Counted from the stretch's first letter, positions 47,142 through 56,015 are shown. The stretch: 64,000 nt of DNA from Lysobacterales bacterium 66-474 (GCA_001899805.1 MKWP01000015.1:620001-684000), one strand, 5' to 3'. The notes: generated by a model not told the origin, from the letters alone. Numbers and translations: made by a program.

Positions 47142-47798
47142 GTGTCCAGCAACCCGAAGGTTCCCGCCACGCCGGACGGATCCGGCAGGCCCGCATCGCG
47201 TCTGCCCGCGCCGCTGGAATGGCTTGCGCGGCCGCTGGCGCGCCTGTCCACCAGCCTGTTCAACCTGCGCGCCGGGCTGGCCAGCGACAGCCTGATCAGC
47301 GTGGTCCTGGTCGCAACCGGCATCTGGTACGGGCACATGCGACCCGCGCTGGGCGCGCTTACCGCGTTGTGCGGGCTGTTCGCCTTCACCTTCATCGAAT
47401 ACGCCGCGCACCGCTGGCTGTTCCACGGCAACACCGGCCCGTTCAGGGCCGGCCACGACCACCATCACGACGACCCGCTGGGTTACGACGCGCTGCCGTT
47501 CTTCATGCCGCCGCTGTTCATGGCCGTGCTGGGCGGGCTGTTCGCGCTGGCCATTCCGGTCGGCTACGCGCTGTTGCTGGCTGGCGCCATCGCCGCGGGC
47601 TATGCCGCCTACGGGCTCAGCCACGTCGTGATCCACGTGCACCGTTTCGACAGCCCGCTGATGCGCCGCTGGGCCGGCTTCCACAACATCCACCACTACC
47701 ACCCGGACGCCAACTTCGGCGTGACCACCGGACTGTGGGACGTGATCCTGGGCACCCGCTACAAGCGCAAGCCGCGCCCGGCCATCCGGCACGCCTGA
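47142..47798 (+). CDS. Fatty acid hydroxylase/sterol desaturase family protein
   Basis: A 218-residue integral membrane diiron enzyme. The histidine boxes are EYAAHRWLFHG, GHDHHHDDP, HVVIHVHRF and FHNIHHYHPDANFGVT, with membrane segments between. The last box plus GLWDVILGTRYK is typical of the superfamily. Substrate unknown; hydroxylation of fatty acids or carotenoids is possible. GTG start. Upstream, a TATACT (47053-47058) could be a -10 element, but no good -35 is seen. Confidence 0.82.
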   Translation: MSSNPKVPATPDGSGRPASRLPAPLEWLARPLARLSTSLFNLRAGLASDSLISVVLVATGIWYGHMRPALGALTALCGLFAFTFIEYAAHRWLFHGNTGPFRAGHDHHHDDPLGYDALPFFMPPLFMAVLGGLFALAIPVGYALLLAGAIAAGYAAYGLSHVVIHVHRFDSPLMRRWAGFHNIHHYHPDANFGVTTGLWDVILGTRYKRKPRPAIRHA

Positions 47799-47903
47799 GA
47801 ACGCGAGCGACCACTCCAGCGTCACCGGCGATGCCGGTACCGGGCACCGCAACGCGATTGCGGCGACACGTGATCTGTCAGGCGCCAGGCGCACCGTGAA
47901 AAC

Positions 47904-48374
47904 ATGGCACATTCCCTGTCAATCCGCCGGCTGACCTCGTCGGACATCGCGGAAATGCGATCCATGCTTGCCGTACTCGGCAAGGCATTCGGTGAAATTG
48001 AAACGTACGCGGAAAAGCAGCCGCAATCCGCGTACCTGGAAAAACTCCTGGACAACGAAACCTTCATCGCGCTTGCGGCCTGTGACGGGGAGCGCATTGT
48101 TGGTGGCCTGGCCGCGTACGTCCTGCAAAAATTCGAACAGGAACGGAGCGAGATCTACATTTATGATCTTGCCGTGGCGGAAGAACACAGGAGACTCGGG
48201 GTCGCAACCAGCCTCATCGAGGCATTAAAGAGGATCGCGGCTCAACTGGATGCCTACGTCATCTTTGTCCAGGCGGATCATGGTGATGATCCTGCCATTG
48301 CCTTGTACACCAAGCTCGGCTCCCGCGAGGATGTCATGCACTTCGACATAGGGGTGGTTCCTCATGGCTCGTAG
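47904..48374 (+). CDS. AAC(3)-I-family aminoglycoside 3-N-acetyltransferase
   Basis: A 156-residue GNAT enzyme strongly resembling AAC(3)-Ia, known from integrons. Shared stretches include [50 protein letters not shown] (acetyl-CoA loop), [23 protein letters not shown] and VMHFDI. The enzyme would acetylate the 3-amino group of gentamicin-type drugs; the natural substrate may differ. The gene is visibly more AT-rich than its neighbours, consistent with recent transfer, yet no integron site, integrase or IS is nearby. It overlaps a RidA gene by 11 bases. Confidence 0.85.
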   Translation: MAHSLSIRRLTSSDIAEMRSMLAVLGKAFGEIETYAEKQPQSAYLEKLLDNETFIALAACDGERIVGGLAAYVLQKFEQERSEIYIYDLAVAEEHRRLGVATSLIEALKRIAAQLDAYVIFVQADHGDDPAIALYTKLGSREDVMHFDIGVVPHGS

Positions 48375-48780
48375 GCACACCGCCGTGGACGACACCATGA
48401 ATCCGGAGTTCTTCCCCTCGCCGGATCCCGCGCTCGCGTCGTTGCCGTTCTCCGAGGCCGTCCGGGTCGGGCACCTGCTCTTCGTCTCGGGCCAGGTCGG
48501 AAACGTCCCGGGCACGACCGCCCTCGTGCAGGGCGGTATCTCCGCGGAGTCCAGGCAGGCCCTGGAAAACATCAAGGGCATTCTCGCCCGTCATGGTTCG
48601 GGCCTCGACCGGGTGGTCAAGTTCACGGTGTTCCTTGCAGACATGCAGGAGTGGCCGGCATTCAATAGCGTCTACCGGGGCTTTTTCAGCGACCACTTCC
48701 CGAGCCGAAGCGCCCTCGGCGCCAACGGCCTGGCGTTGCGCGCGCGTGTGGAGCTCGAGTGCATAGCGTGCGTACCCTAG
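48364..48780 (+). CDS. RidA-family (YjgF/YER057c) protein
   Basis: A 138-residue protein of the family that hydrolyses reactive enamine/imine intermediates. Characteristic segments are [46 protein letters not shown] and [20 protein letters not shown], including the conserved Arg-Val-Glu. The ATG at 48364 overlaps the acetyltransferase; ATG 48397 (MNPEFFPSP) is an alternative and would leave 22 bases between them. Confidence 0.87.
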   Translation: MARRHTAVDDTMNPEFFPSPDPALASLPFSEAVRVGHLLFVSGQVGNVPGTTALVQGGISAESRQALENIKGILARHGSGLDRVVKFTVFLADMQEWPAFNSVYRGFFSDHFPSRSALGANGLALRARVELECIACVP

Positions 48781-48916
48781 GCGCGCGCCTTTTCCCGAAC
48801 CCCGACATGCCCGAAGGGCACCCCGCCATCCGACACGTCATCCCCGCAGGCACCCGGCCACCACCCGGTTGCGTGCCGCCGGATCGGGCGCTGCATCCGA
48901 AGAGGCCGCGAAGAGC

Positions 48917-49273
48917 ATGAACGTCATCGACCCGGCGCGTCCGGCAACCCACGCACTGGACGCCATGATCGAGGCGCCGGACCATCACGCCGTCCTTCTG
49001 GAAAACGGCAAGGTCCGCGTGCTCGATACGCGGGTCGAACCTGGCCAGCGCACCCCCGTGCACGCGCACGAGTGGCCCGCCGCGTTGTACGTATTGAGCT
49101 GGAGCGACTTTGTCCGCTACGACATGCACGGCAACGTGCTCGTGGACTCGCGGACGTTTCCTGCAAGGCCGGCTGTCGGCTCGGCGCTTTGGGGCGGCCC
49201 GATCGGTCCGCACCACGTCGAGAATGTCGGCAGCGAAGTGCTCCACATCCTCGCCGTCGAGATCAAGGAATGA
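48917..49273 (+). CDS. Small cupin-domain protein
   Basis: A 118-residue single-cupin protein. The first cupin motif is seen in VEPGQRTPVHAHEWPAALYVL (in part) and the second in GPHHVENVGSEVLHILAVEIK. Metal ligands would be the His residues in HAHEW and PHHVEN. Function unknown. The ATG at 48917 has AAGAG just upstream. The 136 bases before it hold no gene. Confidence 0.75.
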   Translation: MNVIDPARPATHALDAMIEAPDHHAVLLENGKVRVLDTRVEPGQRTPVHAHEWPAALYVLSWSDFVRYDMHGNVLVDSRTFPARPAVGSALWGGPIGPHHVENVGSEVLHILAVEIKE

Positions 49274-49348
49274 CGCACGGGCAACGCCCATTCGGCATTG
49301 CCGCCGCGCCTGCCACCGCCTTCCGCGACACCCGACGCGGTCGGCGCG

Positions 49349-49723
49349 TCAAGCCGGCCCGAGGTACTCGCAGCCCTCGCCGTTCTGGCCGCGCCTGACC
49401 ACCACGCGCTGCAGTTGCGGCAGGTCGCCGAGTTTCTTCCACACGAACGCGGCGATGTTTTCCATGGTCGGGATGCCGAGGCCTTCCACCTCGTTGAGCA
49501 TGTGGTGGTCGAGCGCGTCGCGCGCGACGCCGATGCGGCGTTCCAGGTCGCCCATGTCCACCACCCAGCCGCGCGCGGTCAGCGGACCGCTCAGCCACAC
49601 CTCCACCTGGTAGGAATGGCCGTGCACGCGCCGGTAACGCGGGTCGCCGCCGGGACCGGCGTCGAGCTGGTGGGCGGCGTCGAAACGGAATTCCTTCCAG
49701 ACGTTGAAGATTTCTTTGCTCAT
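49349..49723 (-). CDS. queD: QueD-like 6-pyruvoyl-tetrahydropterin synthase family protein lacking the catalytic Cys
   Basis: A 124-residue protein of the QueD/PTPS family, which makes 6-carboxytetrahydropterin for queuosine synthesis. Zinc-binding His are in FDAAHQL and VHGHSY, and Asp-His-His is in ALDHHMLNE. The catalytic Cys that precedes the HGH motif in QueD (C27 in E. coli) is Tyr30 here (RYRRVHGH). The usual Glu of the C-terminal VKET-type motif is also missing (VVRRGQNGEGC). It is coupled to queE by a four-base overlap, so a role in the same pathway is likely, but catalysis is uncertain. Confidence 0.8.
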   Translation of the reverse strand: MSKEIFNVWKEFRFDAAHQLDAGPGGDPRYRRVHGHSYQVEVWLSGPLTARGWVVDMGDLERRIGVARDALDHHMLNEVEGLGIPTMENIAAFVWKKLGDLPQLQRVVVRRGQNGEGCEYLGPA

Positions 49724-50352
49724 GGAATGCCAAGGTACTTGTGGGTTTGCAGGCTGAGCCGCCAATGCGGGTGCGCCTTGCAGTAATCGACCGCGGCGCG
49801 GGTGTTGTCGAGCGCGTGCGGGCCGTCCATCGGCTGCAGGAAGAAATGCGTCGCGGCGAAATCCGCGAAACGTTCCGGCAACGCGGTGGGCTGCGGATAG
49901 ACCAGCTTCAGCTCGCTCGCCCGCTTCAGCTTCACCGGCGCGGTGCCCTTGGGGCTGACGGTGATCCAGTCGAGCCCGTCCGGCGCCTCCAGCGTGCCGT
50001 TGGTTTCGACCGCGCACTCGAAACCGCGCGCGTGCATGGCGTCCAGCAGCGGCGTGTCGAGTTGCAGCAGCGGCTCGCCGCCGGTGAACACCACGAAGCG
50101 GTTTTCTTTCCGGTCCCGCGGCCACAGGCCCGCGATGACGTCCGCGAGCACCGCCGCATCGGGAAACTTGCCGCCGTTTGCACCGTCGGTGCCGACGAAG
50201 TCGGTATCGCAGAAATCACACGCCGCGGTGGCACGATCCTGCTCCCGCCCCGACCACAGGTTGCAGCCCGAGAACCGGCAGAACACGGCCGGACGCCCGG
50301 CGTGGAAGCCTTCGCCCTGCAGCGTGTAGAAGATTTCCTTGATGGCGTACAT
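49720..50352 (-). CDS. queE: 7-carboxy-7-deazaguanine synthase QueE
   Basis: Radical-SAM enzyme of queuosine biosynthesis, 210 residues. The iron-sulfur cysteines have the QueE-type spacing: C-x14 between CNLWSGREQ... and CDFC, within CRFSGCNLW ... ACDFCDTDF. VVFTGGEPLLQLD binds SAM, and ETNGTLE and SPK complete the site. The stop overlaps queD. queC and queF are not in the window. Confidence 0.93.
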   Translation of the reverse strand: MYAIKEIFYTLQGEGFHAGRPAVFCRFSGCNLWSGREQDRATAACDFCDTDFVGTDGANGGKFPDAAVLADVIAGLWPRDRKENRFVVFTGGEPLLQLDTPLLDAMHARGFECAVETNGTLEAPDGLDWITVSPKGTAPVKLKRASELKLVYPQPTALPERFADFAATHFFLQPMDGPHALDNTRAAVDYCKAHPHWRLSLQTHKYLGIP

Positions 50353-50432
50353 GCGAGCGGTCGAATCCCGAACCCGCTATTTTGCCAGTCTTGGCGGCGG
50401 TCTGCCGCGCCCGATGCCGTGCAGAGCCTGCC

Positions 50433-50930
50433 ATGCAGATCCGTACCGCACGCACCGACGACGCCGAAACCATCGCGGCGGCGGAAGCCGAAACCCAGCG
50501 GACACCGGGCCTGCTGGTTGCCTGGCCGGGCGAGATCCCGGTCGAGGAGTACCGGAGCAAGATCGCGAAGCTGGCGACGGATGGCCGCTACATCGTGGCC
50601 GAAGAAAACGGCGCGTTGGTCGGCCACGCCTTCCTCGACCCGATGCCGATGCACGCCAACGCGCACGTGTTCCGGTTGACGATCGTGGCGCACCCGAGCC
50701 ATCCCGGACACGGCACGGGCACGGCGTTGTTGCGCGACCTGCTCGATTGGGCGCAACACGATCCGCGGGTCGGCAAGGTCGAATTGAAAGTGCGTGCCGG
50801 CAACCTGCGCGCGCAGAAACTGTACCGTCGCATGGGCTTCGTCGAGGAAGCGCGCTTCCGCCAACGCGTGCGCCGGTTCGACGGCGCGTTCGAGGACGAT
50901 CTCGGCATGGCATGGTTTCCGGTGCGCTAG
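50433..50930 (+). CDS. GNAT-family N-acetyltransferase
   Basis: A 165-residue acetyltransferase beginning MQIRTARTDDAETIAAAEAE. The acetyl-CoA loop is seen in HPGHGTGTALLRDLLDWA, followed by ELKVRAGNLRAQKLYRRMGFVEE, typical of the RimI-like/phosphinothricin-type GNAT group. The substrate is unknown. ATG 50433 is chosen because the frame upstream lacks family similarity. Confidence 0.85.
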   Translation: MQIRTARTDDAETIAAAEAETQRTPGLLVAWPGEIPVEEYRSKIAKLATDGRYIVAEENGALVGHAFLDPMPMHANAHVFRLTIVAHPSHPGHGTGTALLRDLLDWAQHDPRVGKVELKVRAGNLRAQKLYRRMGFVEEARFRQRVRRFDGAFEDDLGMAWFPVR

Positions 50931-50988
50931 CAAGCGCCGCGCCGTGGTGACAGACTAACGCCGGCTTCCGCAGCGAAGGAGAAACGAC

Positions 50989-51417
50989 GTGGCGCAGCCA
51001 AGCGACGACGCAGCGCAGACCGCGGTGCTGCAGCAGATGGTCGCGCTGCAGGCGCGGGTCTGCTACATGAACGTGGACCGCACGCTGGCGACGTGGACGC
51101 GCACCGCGCTGGCGCTGATCGTGTTCGGCGGCGTCGTGGACCGCTACAGCGTGTTGCTGACACGCAACCATCCGCCACACATCGGCACCTGGCTGGCGCC
51201 GAATCCGGTATCCGGCCTCGGCGGCATCGTGCTGATCGCGATGGGCATCTTCATCGCCGCCAGCGCGGCCATCCGGCACCAGGCATACCGCGCCCGATGG
51301 ATGCGCGAATATGGACGGGACGAAACCTTCGGTCCGTGGCTGGCGTTCGGCTTTGCAATGATGGTCGTGGTATTCGGAAGCGCGCTGCTGGCGATACTGC
51401 TGTGGCTGGTGAAATGA
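50989..51417 (+). CDS. DUF202 (YidH-like) membrane protein, first of a pair
   Basis: A 142-residue inner-membrane protein. The DUF202 signature is YMNVDRTLATWTRTALALIVFG, and three membrane segments lie near residues 40-55, 75-98 and 118-140. GTG start with GAAGGAGAA upstream. It is followed 73 bases later by a paralogue. Confidence 0.85.
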   Translation: MAQPSDDAAQTAVLQQMVALQARVCYMNVDRTLATWTRTALALIVFGGVVDRYSVLLTRNHPPHIGTWLAPNPVSGLGGIVLIAMGIFIAASAAIRHQAYRARWMREYGRDETFGPWLAFGFAMMVVVFGSALLAILLWLVK

Positions 51418-51490
51418 CGACGTATCCCGGCATGCCCGTGGGATGACAAACTGTTGCCGCTGACAGGAAGTGGATCACGGGAGAGCACGC

Positions 51491-51922
51491 TTGACCGACG
51501 CCAAGGAAAATCCCCAGGTCGAACTGGCGCGCAAGCTGGAGCAACTGTCGCTGCAGCGTTCGTACATGAACACCGAGCGCACGCTGGCGGTGTGGACCCG
51601 CACTGCGTTGGGCCTGATGATCTTCGGCATCGCGGTGGATCGCTTCGGCCTGTTGATGCGGCATCCGCCGTGGCACGTCGGCAACCTTGCGGAACTGCTC
51701 CCCAACCCCCTGTCCACGCTGGGCGGCGCGATCCTGGTTGCGATGGGGGTGCTGGTGTTGCTCGCCACCGGTTTCAGGTTCCTGGCCTACGGTCTTCGCT
51801 GGTACCGCGTGAATCCGCGCCACGTCTGGTACCACACGCCGTGGCTGGCGTTCTCGTTCGCGATGTTGATGGCCGTGTTCGGCATCGCGCTGCTGGTGGT
51901 GTTGTGCGTGTTCAGGCAATAG
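51491..51922 (+). CDS. DUF202 (YidH-like) membrane protein, second of a pair
   Basis: A 143-residue paralogue of the preceding gene (YMNTERTLAVWTRTALGLMIFG versus YMNVDRTLATWTRTALALIVFG), with the same three-helix layout and a PWLAFSFAMLMAVFG C-terminal helix. The TTG start at 51491 is preferred because GGGAGAG lies 5-6 bases upstream; GTG 51470 is an alternative. Tandem duplication is the simplest origin. Confidence 0.82.
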   Translation: MTDAKENPQVELARKLEQLSLQRSYMNTERTLAVWTRTALGLMIFGIAVDRFGLLMRHPPWHVGNLAELLPNPLSTLGGAILVAMGVLVLLATGFRFLAYGLRWYRVNPRHVWYHTPWLAFSFAMLMAVFGIALLVVLCVFRQ

Positions 51923-51968
51923 ACCAGCCGCGTCACACGAAGCGGCTTGGGTGGGAAGTCAGGGCATG

Positions 51969-52049
51969 GAAGCCCGTTCCGGTGTTCCCAGGCCGCGTGT
52001 CCTCGCATGTGTCGACGCATTCGGTGAAGCGGTGATCAGGGATGATCAC
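51969..52049 (+). repeat. Dispersed intergenic palindromic element, right half
   Basis: It begins with the 16-mer GAAGCCCGTTCCGGTG, identical to 42691-42706, and ends in GTGATCAGGGATGATCAC (52032-52049), the same palindrome with compensating base changes in the stem. The two copies are 81 and 78 bases from 16-mer to palindrome. The stop codon of the convergent TPR lipoprotein gene is formed by the palindrome. Confidence 0.65.
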
Positions 52050-52570
52050 AATCGCACCGGCCCGGCCTTGTGGCAGGCATCGCGCCTGATGCGCGCGTCC
52101 GCGACGCCGGCCTGGTCGTTCTTCGATTCGGCGATTTCCAGCACCGTCTGCCAGTTGCTGGCGCACAGGCCGCCGACCTTGGGACCCAGCGTGTACGAAC
52201 GCTGCGCGTCGGCCTCCGCGGCCGGGTACTCGCGCAGCAGGATTTCCTCTTCGGCACGGAACTGCAGGATGTCCGGCGCATCCGGCGACAGCTTCAGCGC
52301 GGCTTCGATCTTGGCCAGCGCGTCCCGGTACTTGCCCGCGGCCTCGTCGGCGCGCGCGCCGTCCAGATAGCCGTCCACCGCCGGATCGCGCAGCGGCGCG
52401 ATCTGCACCACGGATTTGTCGCCGGTGCGCGCGGCACGGATCGCCTCGACCATCGCGGTGGGAGAGACGCGCTCCGATGCGGGTGGCGGCAACGGCGGGT
52501 GCGAGCACGCCGCGAGGAACACCACGAATCCGCCTGCTGCAATCGCGGCGCACGTGTTCAACTTGATCAT
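52046..52570 (-). CDS. TPR-containing lipoprotein
   Basis: A 174-residue protein with a lipobox (FVVFLAAC, Cys22) and a TPR-like helical region (YLDGARADEAAGKYRDALAKIEAALKLSPDAPDIL, seen as one TPR pair) followed by REYPAAEADAQRSYTLGP. It lies 29 bases downstream of PBP1b in the same direction, so it may assist the synthase as outer-membrane lipoproteins do (inference); it is not recognisably LpoB. The stop lies within the palindrome at 52032-52049. Confidence 0.75.
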   Translation of the reverse strand: MIKLNTCAAIAAGGFVVFLAACSHPPLPPPASERVSPTAMVEAIRAARTGDKSVVQIAPLRDPAVDGYLDGARADEAAGKYRDALAKIEAALKLSPDAPDILQFRAEEEILLREYPAAEADAQRSYTLGPKVGGLCASNWQTVLEIAESKNDQAGVADARIRRDACHKAGPVRL

Positions 52571-52599
52571 CTTGCTGCTGCTCCGGAAGTTTTGCTGAC

Positions 52600-54930
52600 C
52601 TAGGGATGCGTCACCGACGCAGGCTGCGCGGCGCCATTGTCGTTGCCACCACTGAAGATGTTTTCCAGCCGCTGCAGGTAGCAGTGGTTCTGCACCGGCG
52701 GCGCGTAGCCGGCGATGAACGGGTATTGCTGCGCACCGTTGCACTCGGGCAGGCTGCCCTCGCCGGTCGCGGGGTCGATCCACGCGTACTGGATGTCGTC
52801 GCCGAACGTTGCCTCGAGCGGCGCGCTCGGCAACTTCTGGAACAGGTTGATCCACACCCGCAACGCGCCGGTCGCGCCCCACAGGTGGGTGGGCTGGTTG
52901 TCGTCGCGGCCCATCCACGCCACCGCGAGGCGATCGCCGGTGAAGCCGGAGAACCACGAATCGCGCTGGTGGTCGGAAGTGCCGGTCTTGCCTGCGACAT
53001 TCAAATCGCCCAGCCGCGACTTGCCGATCGCCGCGGCAGTGCCGTACTCGGTGACGCGCTGCATCATCCAGCGCACCAGCCGTTCGGCCTGCAGGTATTC
53101 GCCCTTGCCGGGTTGGGTCGCATACTGCTTCAGCACCTTGCCCTTGTTGTCGAGCACGCCGCGCAAGGTCAGCAGCGGCAATGCGTGGCCGTCGGCGGCA
53201 AAGAATTCGTACAACTGCGCCAGCTGGAACGGCGACATGTCCACCGCGCCAAGCAGCAGTGACGGATTGGCCTGCACGTCCTTGAGCCCGAACGAGCGCA
53301 GGAACGCCGCGACCCGGTCCACGCCGAGCTGCATGCCGAGGTTCACGCTGGCGAGGTTGTAGGACTTGGCCAGCGCCTCGACCATCGGCACCTGCCCGTG
53401 CGAGACGTGGTCGTCGTTCTGCGGCGTCCACAGCTTGCCGTTCGGCAGTTTCAGCGAGATCGGCGAATCGTCCAGCAACGAAGCCACGCTCCAGTGCGCG
53501 GGGTCGGTCAACGCCATCAGGTAGTAGAACGGCTTGAGGCTGGAACCGACCGGCCGGCGCGCATCGTAGGCGCGGTTGAATCCGTGCAGGTCGGACTCGC
53601 GTCCGCCCACCATCGCCAGCACGTGGCCGGTCGACGGTTCGACCACCACCACCGCGCCTTCCAGCTTGTCGGCGCGCTTGCCCAGCCCGCGCATGGTTTC
53701 GTCCAGCGCGTCCTCGGCGTACACCTGCGCGGCCGGATCGAGCGTGGTGTAGACCGCGAGGCCGCCGTTGCTGAGTTGCTGGTCGCTGAAGTCGTGCTGG
53801 ATCTGTTCGCGCACCACTTGCATGAAGGCGGGGAAGCGGTTGACCACCAGCTGCGGATTGGGCGTCACGTCCAGCGGCGCGGCACGCGCGGTCTTCCATT
53901 GCGCGTCGTTCAACAGCCCGGTGGTGTGGAAGGCATCCAGCGCGAGGTTGCGCCGGCCCAGCGCGCGATCGGGAAAGCGGCGCGGATCGTAGTAGCTCGG
54001 CCCCTGCACGATGCCGACCAGCAGCGCGACTTCCTGCGGGCGCAGTGTCTGCACCGGTCGACCGAAGTAGAACCAGCTCGCCGCGGCGAAGCCGTGCACG
54101 GCCTGGTTGCCCTGCTGGCCGAGGAACACCTCGTTGCAATACGCGGTGAGGATCTGGCCCTTGCTGTAGTGCGCATCCAGCAGGATCGACAGCAGCGCCT
54201 CGTTGAACTTGCGCACCAGTGTCTTGTTGCGGTCGAGGAACAGGTTGCGCACCAGCTGCTGGGTGATGGTGGATGCGCCCTGCACCTTCTTGCCCGCGCG
54301 CAGGTCGGCCAGCAACGCGCGCGCGATCGAGGAAAAATCGATGCCGTGGTTGTTCTTGAAGTCGCGGTCCTCGACCGCCTGCACGCCCTGCACCAGCAGC
54401 GGCGGCAGTTCCGGCAGTTTCACGACGATGCGTTCTTCCTGGTCCGCTCCGTACAGCGTCGCGATGCGCGCGGGATCGAGGTGGGTCTTGCGCAGCGGCT
54501 TGCCGGCGGTGAGGTCGAACAGCGACCGGATGGTTCCGGAACCCAGCGTCACGCGCACCCGCCGCGGCAACTCGCCGCCGAGCGGATCCATGTAACCGCG
54601 CGAAGCGATGGTGAACTTGTCGCCGTCCACGCTGTACGTGCCCGGCACCTGCGCCACGTGCGCAGCTTCGGTGTAGCCGGCCATCTGCAATTCCAGAGCC
54701 AGCGTCGCCTTGTTCATGGGCACGCCGGCTTCCAGCAGCTGCGGCGCGCCGTACACGCGGGTCGGCTGGGTGAATTCGATTTCGGCCACGCGCGTCTTGA
54801 CGCGATGGTCGAGCGCCAGCGTGTACGGCACCACGAAGCCGATCGCGAAACCGATGCCGATCAGGATGGGCCAGCGCGCGAATGGCCAAGCCCGGGCGAT
54901 TGCCCGGCGCACGCGTTCGAACCAGGACAA
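52600..54930 (-). CDS. mrcB: Penicillin-binding protein 1B (bifunctional class A PBP)
   Basis: Peptidoglycan glycosyltransferase/transpeptidase of 776 residues. An N-terminal membrane helix (about 21-40) is followed by a UB2H-like region, the GT51 domain (VEDRDFKNNHGID with the catalytic Glu, GASTITQQLVRNLFL) and the transpeptidase: catalytic Ser in SSLKPF, SYN and KTGTS. The end is short and glycine/asparagine-rich. Confidence 0.95.
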   Translation of the reverse strand: MSWFERVRRAIARAWPFARWPILIGIGFAIGFVVPYTLALDHRVKTRVAEIEFTQPTRVYGAPQLLEAGVPMNKATLALELQMAGYTEAAHVAQVPGTYSVDGDKFTIASRGYMDPLGGELPRRVRVTLGSGTIRSLFDLTAGKPLRKTHLDPARIATLYGADQEERIVVKLPELPPLLVQGVQAVEDRDFKNNHGIDFSSIARALLADLRAGKKVQGASTITQQLVRNLFLDRNKTLVRKFNEALLSILLDAHYSKGQILTAYCNEVFLGQQGNQAVHGFAAASWFYFGRPVQTLRPQEVALLVGIVQGPSYYDPRRFPDRALGRRNLALDAFHTTGLLNDAQWKTARAAPLDVTPNPQLVVNRFPAFMQVVREQIQHDFSDQQLSNGGLAVYTTLDPAAQVYAEDALDETMRGLGKRADKLEGAVVVVEPSTGHVLAMVGGRESDLHGFNRAYDARRPVGSSLKPFYYLMALTDPAHWSVASLLDDSPISLKLPNGKLWTPQNDDHVSHGQVPMVEALAKSYNLASVNLGMQLGVDRVAAFLRSFGLKDVQANPSLLLGAVDMSPFQLAQLYEFFAADGHALPLLTLRGVLDNKGKVLKQYATQPGKGEYLQAERLVRWMMQRVTEYGTAAAIGKSRLGDLNVAGKTGTSDHQRDSWFSGFTGDRLAVAWMGRDDNQPTHLWGATGALRVWINLFQKLPSAPLEATFGDDIQYAWIDPATGEGSLPECNGAQQYPFIAGYAPPVQNHCYLQRLENIFSGGNDNGAAQPASVTHP

Positions 54931-55042
54931 GGTGGTTATCTATCCGGCGTGGAGGGTGCAAATTGTAGTGGAACGCCGCACCGCCCCACGCTTCCGGCCA
55001 CGCCCGTGCATTCAGCCGCGATTGGCTTTCCGTGCGGCGCGA

Positions 55043-55612
55043 TCACCAACGGCGCGTCACCAGGAATTGCGCGCCGCAACCCTTGTCCACCCAGATGCCG
55101 GCGCGGTTCCAGCCCCAGGTGCGGCCCTCGACGCAGGCCGAATCGGAGTTCTGGCGTTGCAGCAAGACACGTCCGCGCGCGCCGACGTCCACCTGGCAGA
55201 AGTAATAGCGGTACTGCGGGCTGCCGCACGACACCACGAAATCGCGGTTCCAATCCGGTCCCGGCTGCCAACCGCCCGCAGCCGCGAACACGCCGCCGCA
55301 ACCCTTGTCCACCCAGATGCCGGCGCGGTCGAAGCCCCAGCTGCGGCCTTCCACGCAGGCCGCGTGCGAGGTTTGCTGCACCAGCCGGACGCCGCGCCAG
55401 TATTCCGGAACGCCGCAGCGCAGCAGGCGATGCTGCGGGCTGCCGCAGGAAACGGTTTGCGGGCCGTAACCGGGGTAATCCGGAGGTGGTGGCTGGCCGG
55501 GATAGGGATACTGTGGCGGCGGCGGGGGGCGATCACGGTAACCGACCTGCGCGCACGCGGCCGCTGCAAACGTCAACGCCAATGTCGCGAAAATGATCGA
55601 CAGCTTGCGCAT
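55043..55612 (-). CDS. Exported protein with two DUF3011 repeats
   Basis: A 189-residue protein with a signal peptide (IIFATLALTFAAAACA), a proline/tyrosine-rich spacer, and two copies of a cysteine-rich repeat of about 65 residues. Each copy begins VSCGSPQ and ends with a WG..RAGIWVDKGCG core, near residues 55-110 and 128-185. This matches DUF3011, a secreted domain of unknown function. The even cysteines suggest disulfides. Confidence 0.82.
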   Translation of the reverse strand: MRKLSIIFATLALTFAAAACAQVGYRDRPPPPPQYPYPGQPPPPDYPGYGPQTVSCGSPQHRLLRCGVPEYWRGVRLVQQTSHAACVEGRSWGFDRAGIWVDKGCGGVFAAAGGWQPGPDWNRDFVVSCGSPQYRYYFCQVDVGARGRVLLQRQNSDSACVEGRTWGWNRAGIWVDKGCGAQFLVTRRW

Positions 55613-55691
55613 GTCCAGCCCCTTGCCTCGTGCCTGTTGCGTGCGGCAAGTTTCGACTGGATTTCCTGAACGGCGTCTGGCGAAACGCGCC

Positions 55692-56015
55692 TCAACCTTC
55701 CGATGCCTTGGCCGGCTTGTCGGCGGCCGCCGGCTTGCCGGCATCGCCGCCCTTGCCGGGGTCGGCCGGCTTGTCGCCGGACGGCTCCTTCGGCCTGGCC
55801 CCATCGCCGGCAAGGTTGTGCTTCTTTTCCTTGTCGGATTTGAAATCGGTTTCGTACCAACCGCTGCCCGCAAGCCGGAACGCCGGCGCGGTCACCTGCC
55901 GGCGCACGTGGTGCTTGCCGCAGTGCGGGCAGGTATCCGGATCAGGGGCGGAAAGTTTTTGCAGGCGGTCGAATTCTTCACCGCAATCGTCGCAACGGAA
56001 GGCGTAGATGGGCAT
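55692..56015 (-). CDS. FmdB-family zinc-ribbon protein
   Basis: A 107-residue protein opening MPIYAFRCDDCGEEFDRLQKL with a second CPHC pair, the FmdB zinc ribbon. The C-terminal third is a low-complexity lysine/alanine/proline-rich tail, common in the family. A regulatory role has been proposed for FmdB itself; the function here is unknown. Confidence 0.87.
   Translation of the reverse strand: MPIYAFRCDDCGEEFDRLQKLSAPDPDTCPHCGKHHVRRQVTAPAFRLAGSGWYETDFKSDKEKKHNLAGDGARPKEPSGDKPADPGKGGDAGKPAAADKPAKASEG

Noticed and set aside
48264-48287. GATCATGGTGATGATC-like inverted repeat inside the acetyltransferase gene
   Set aside because: It lies in conserved coding sequence (QADHGDDPA) and lacks the loop length and flanks of the intergenic element.
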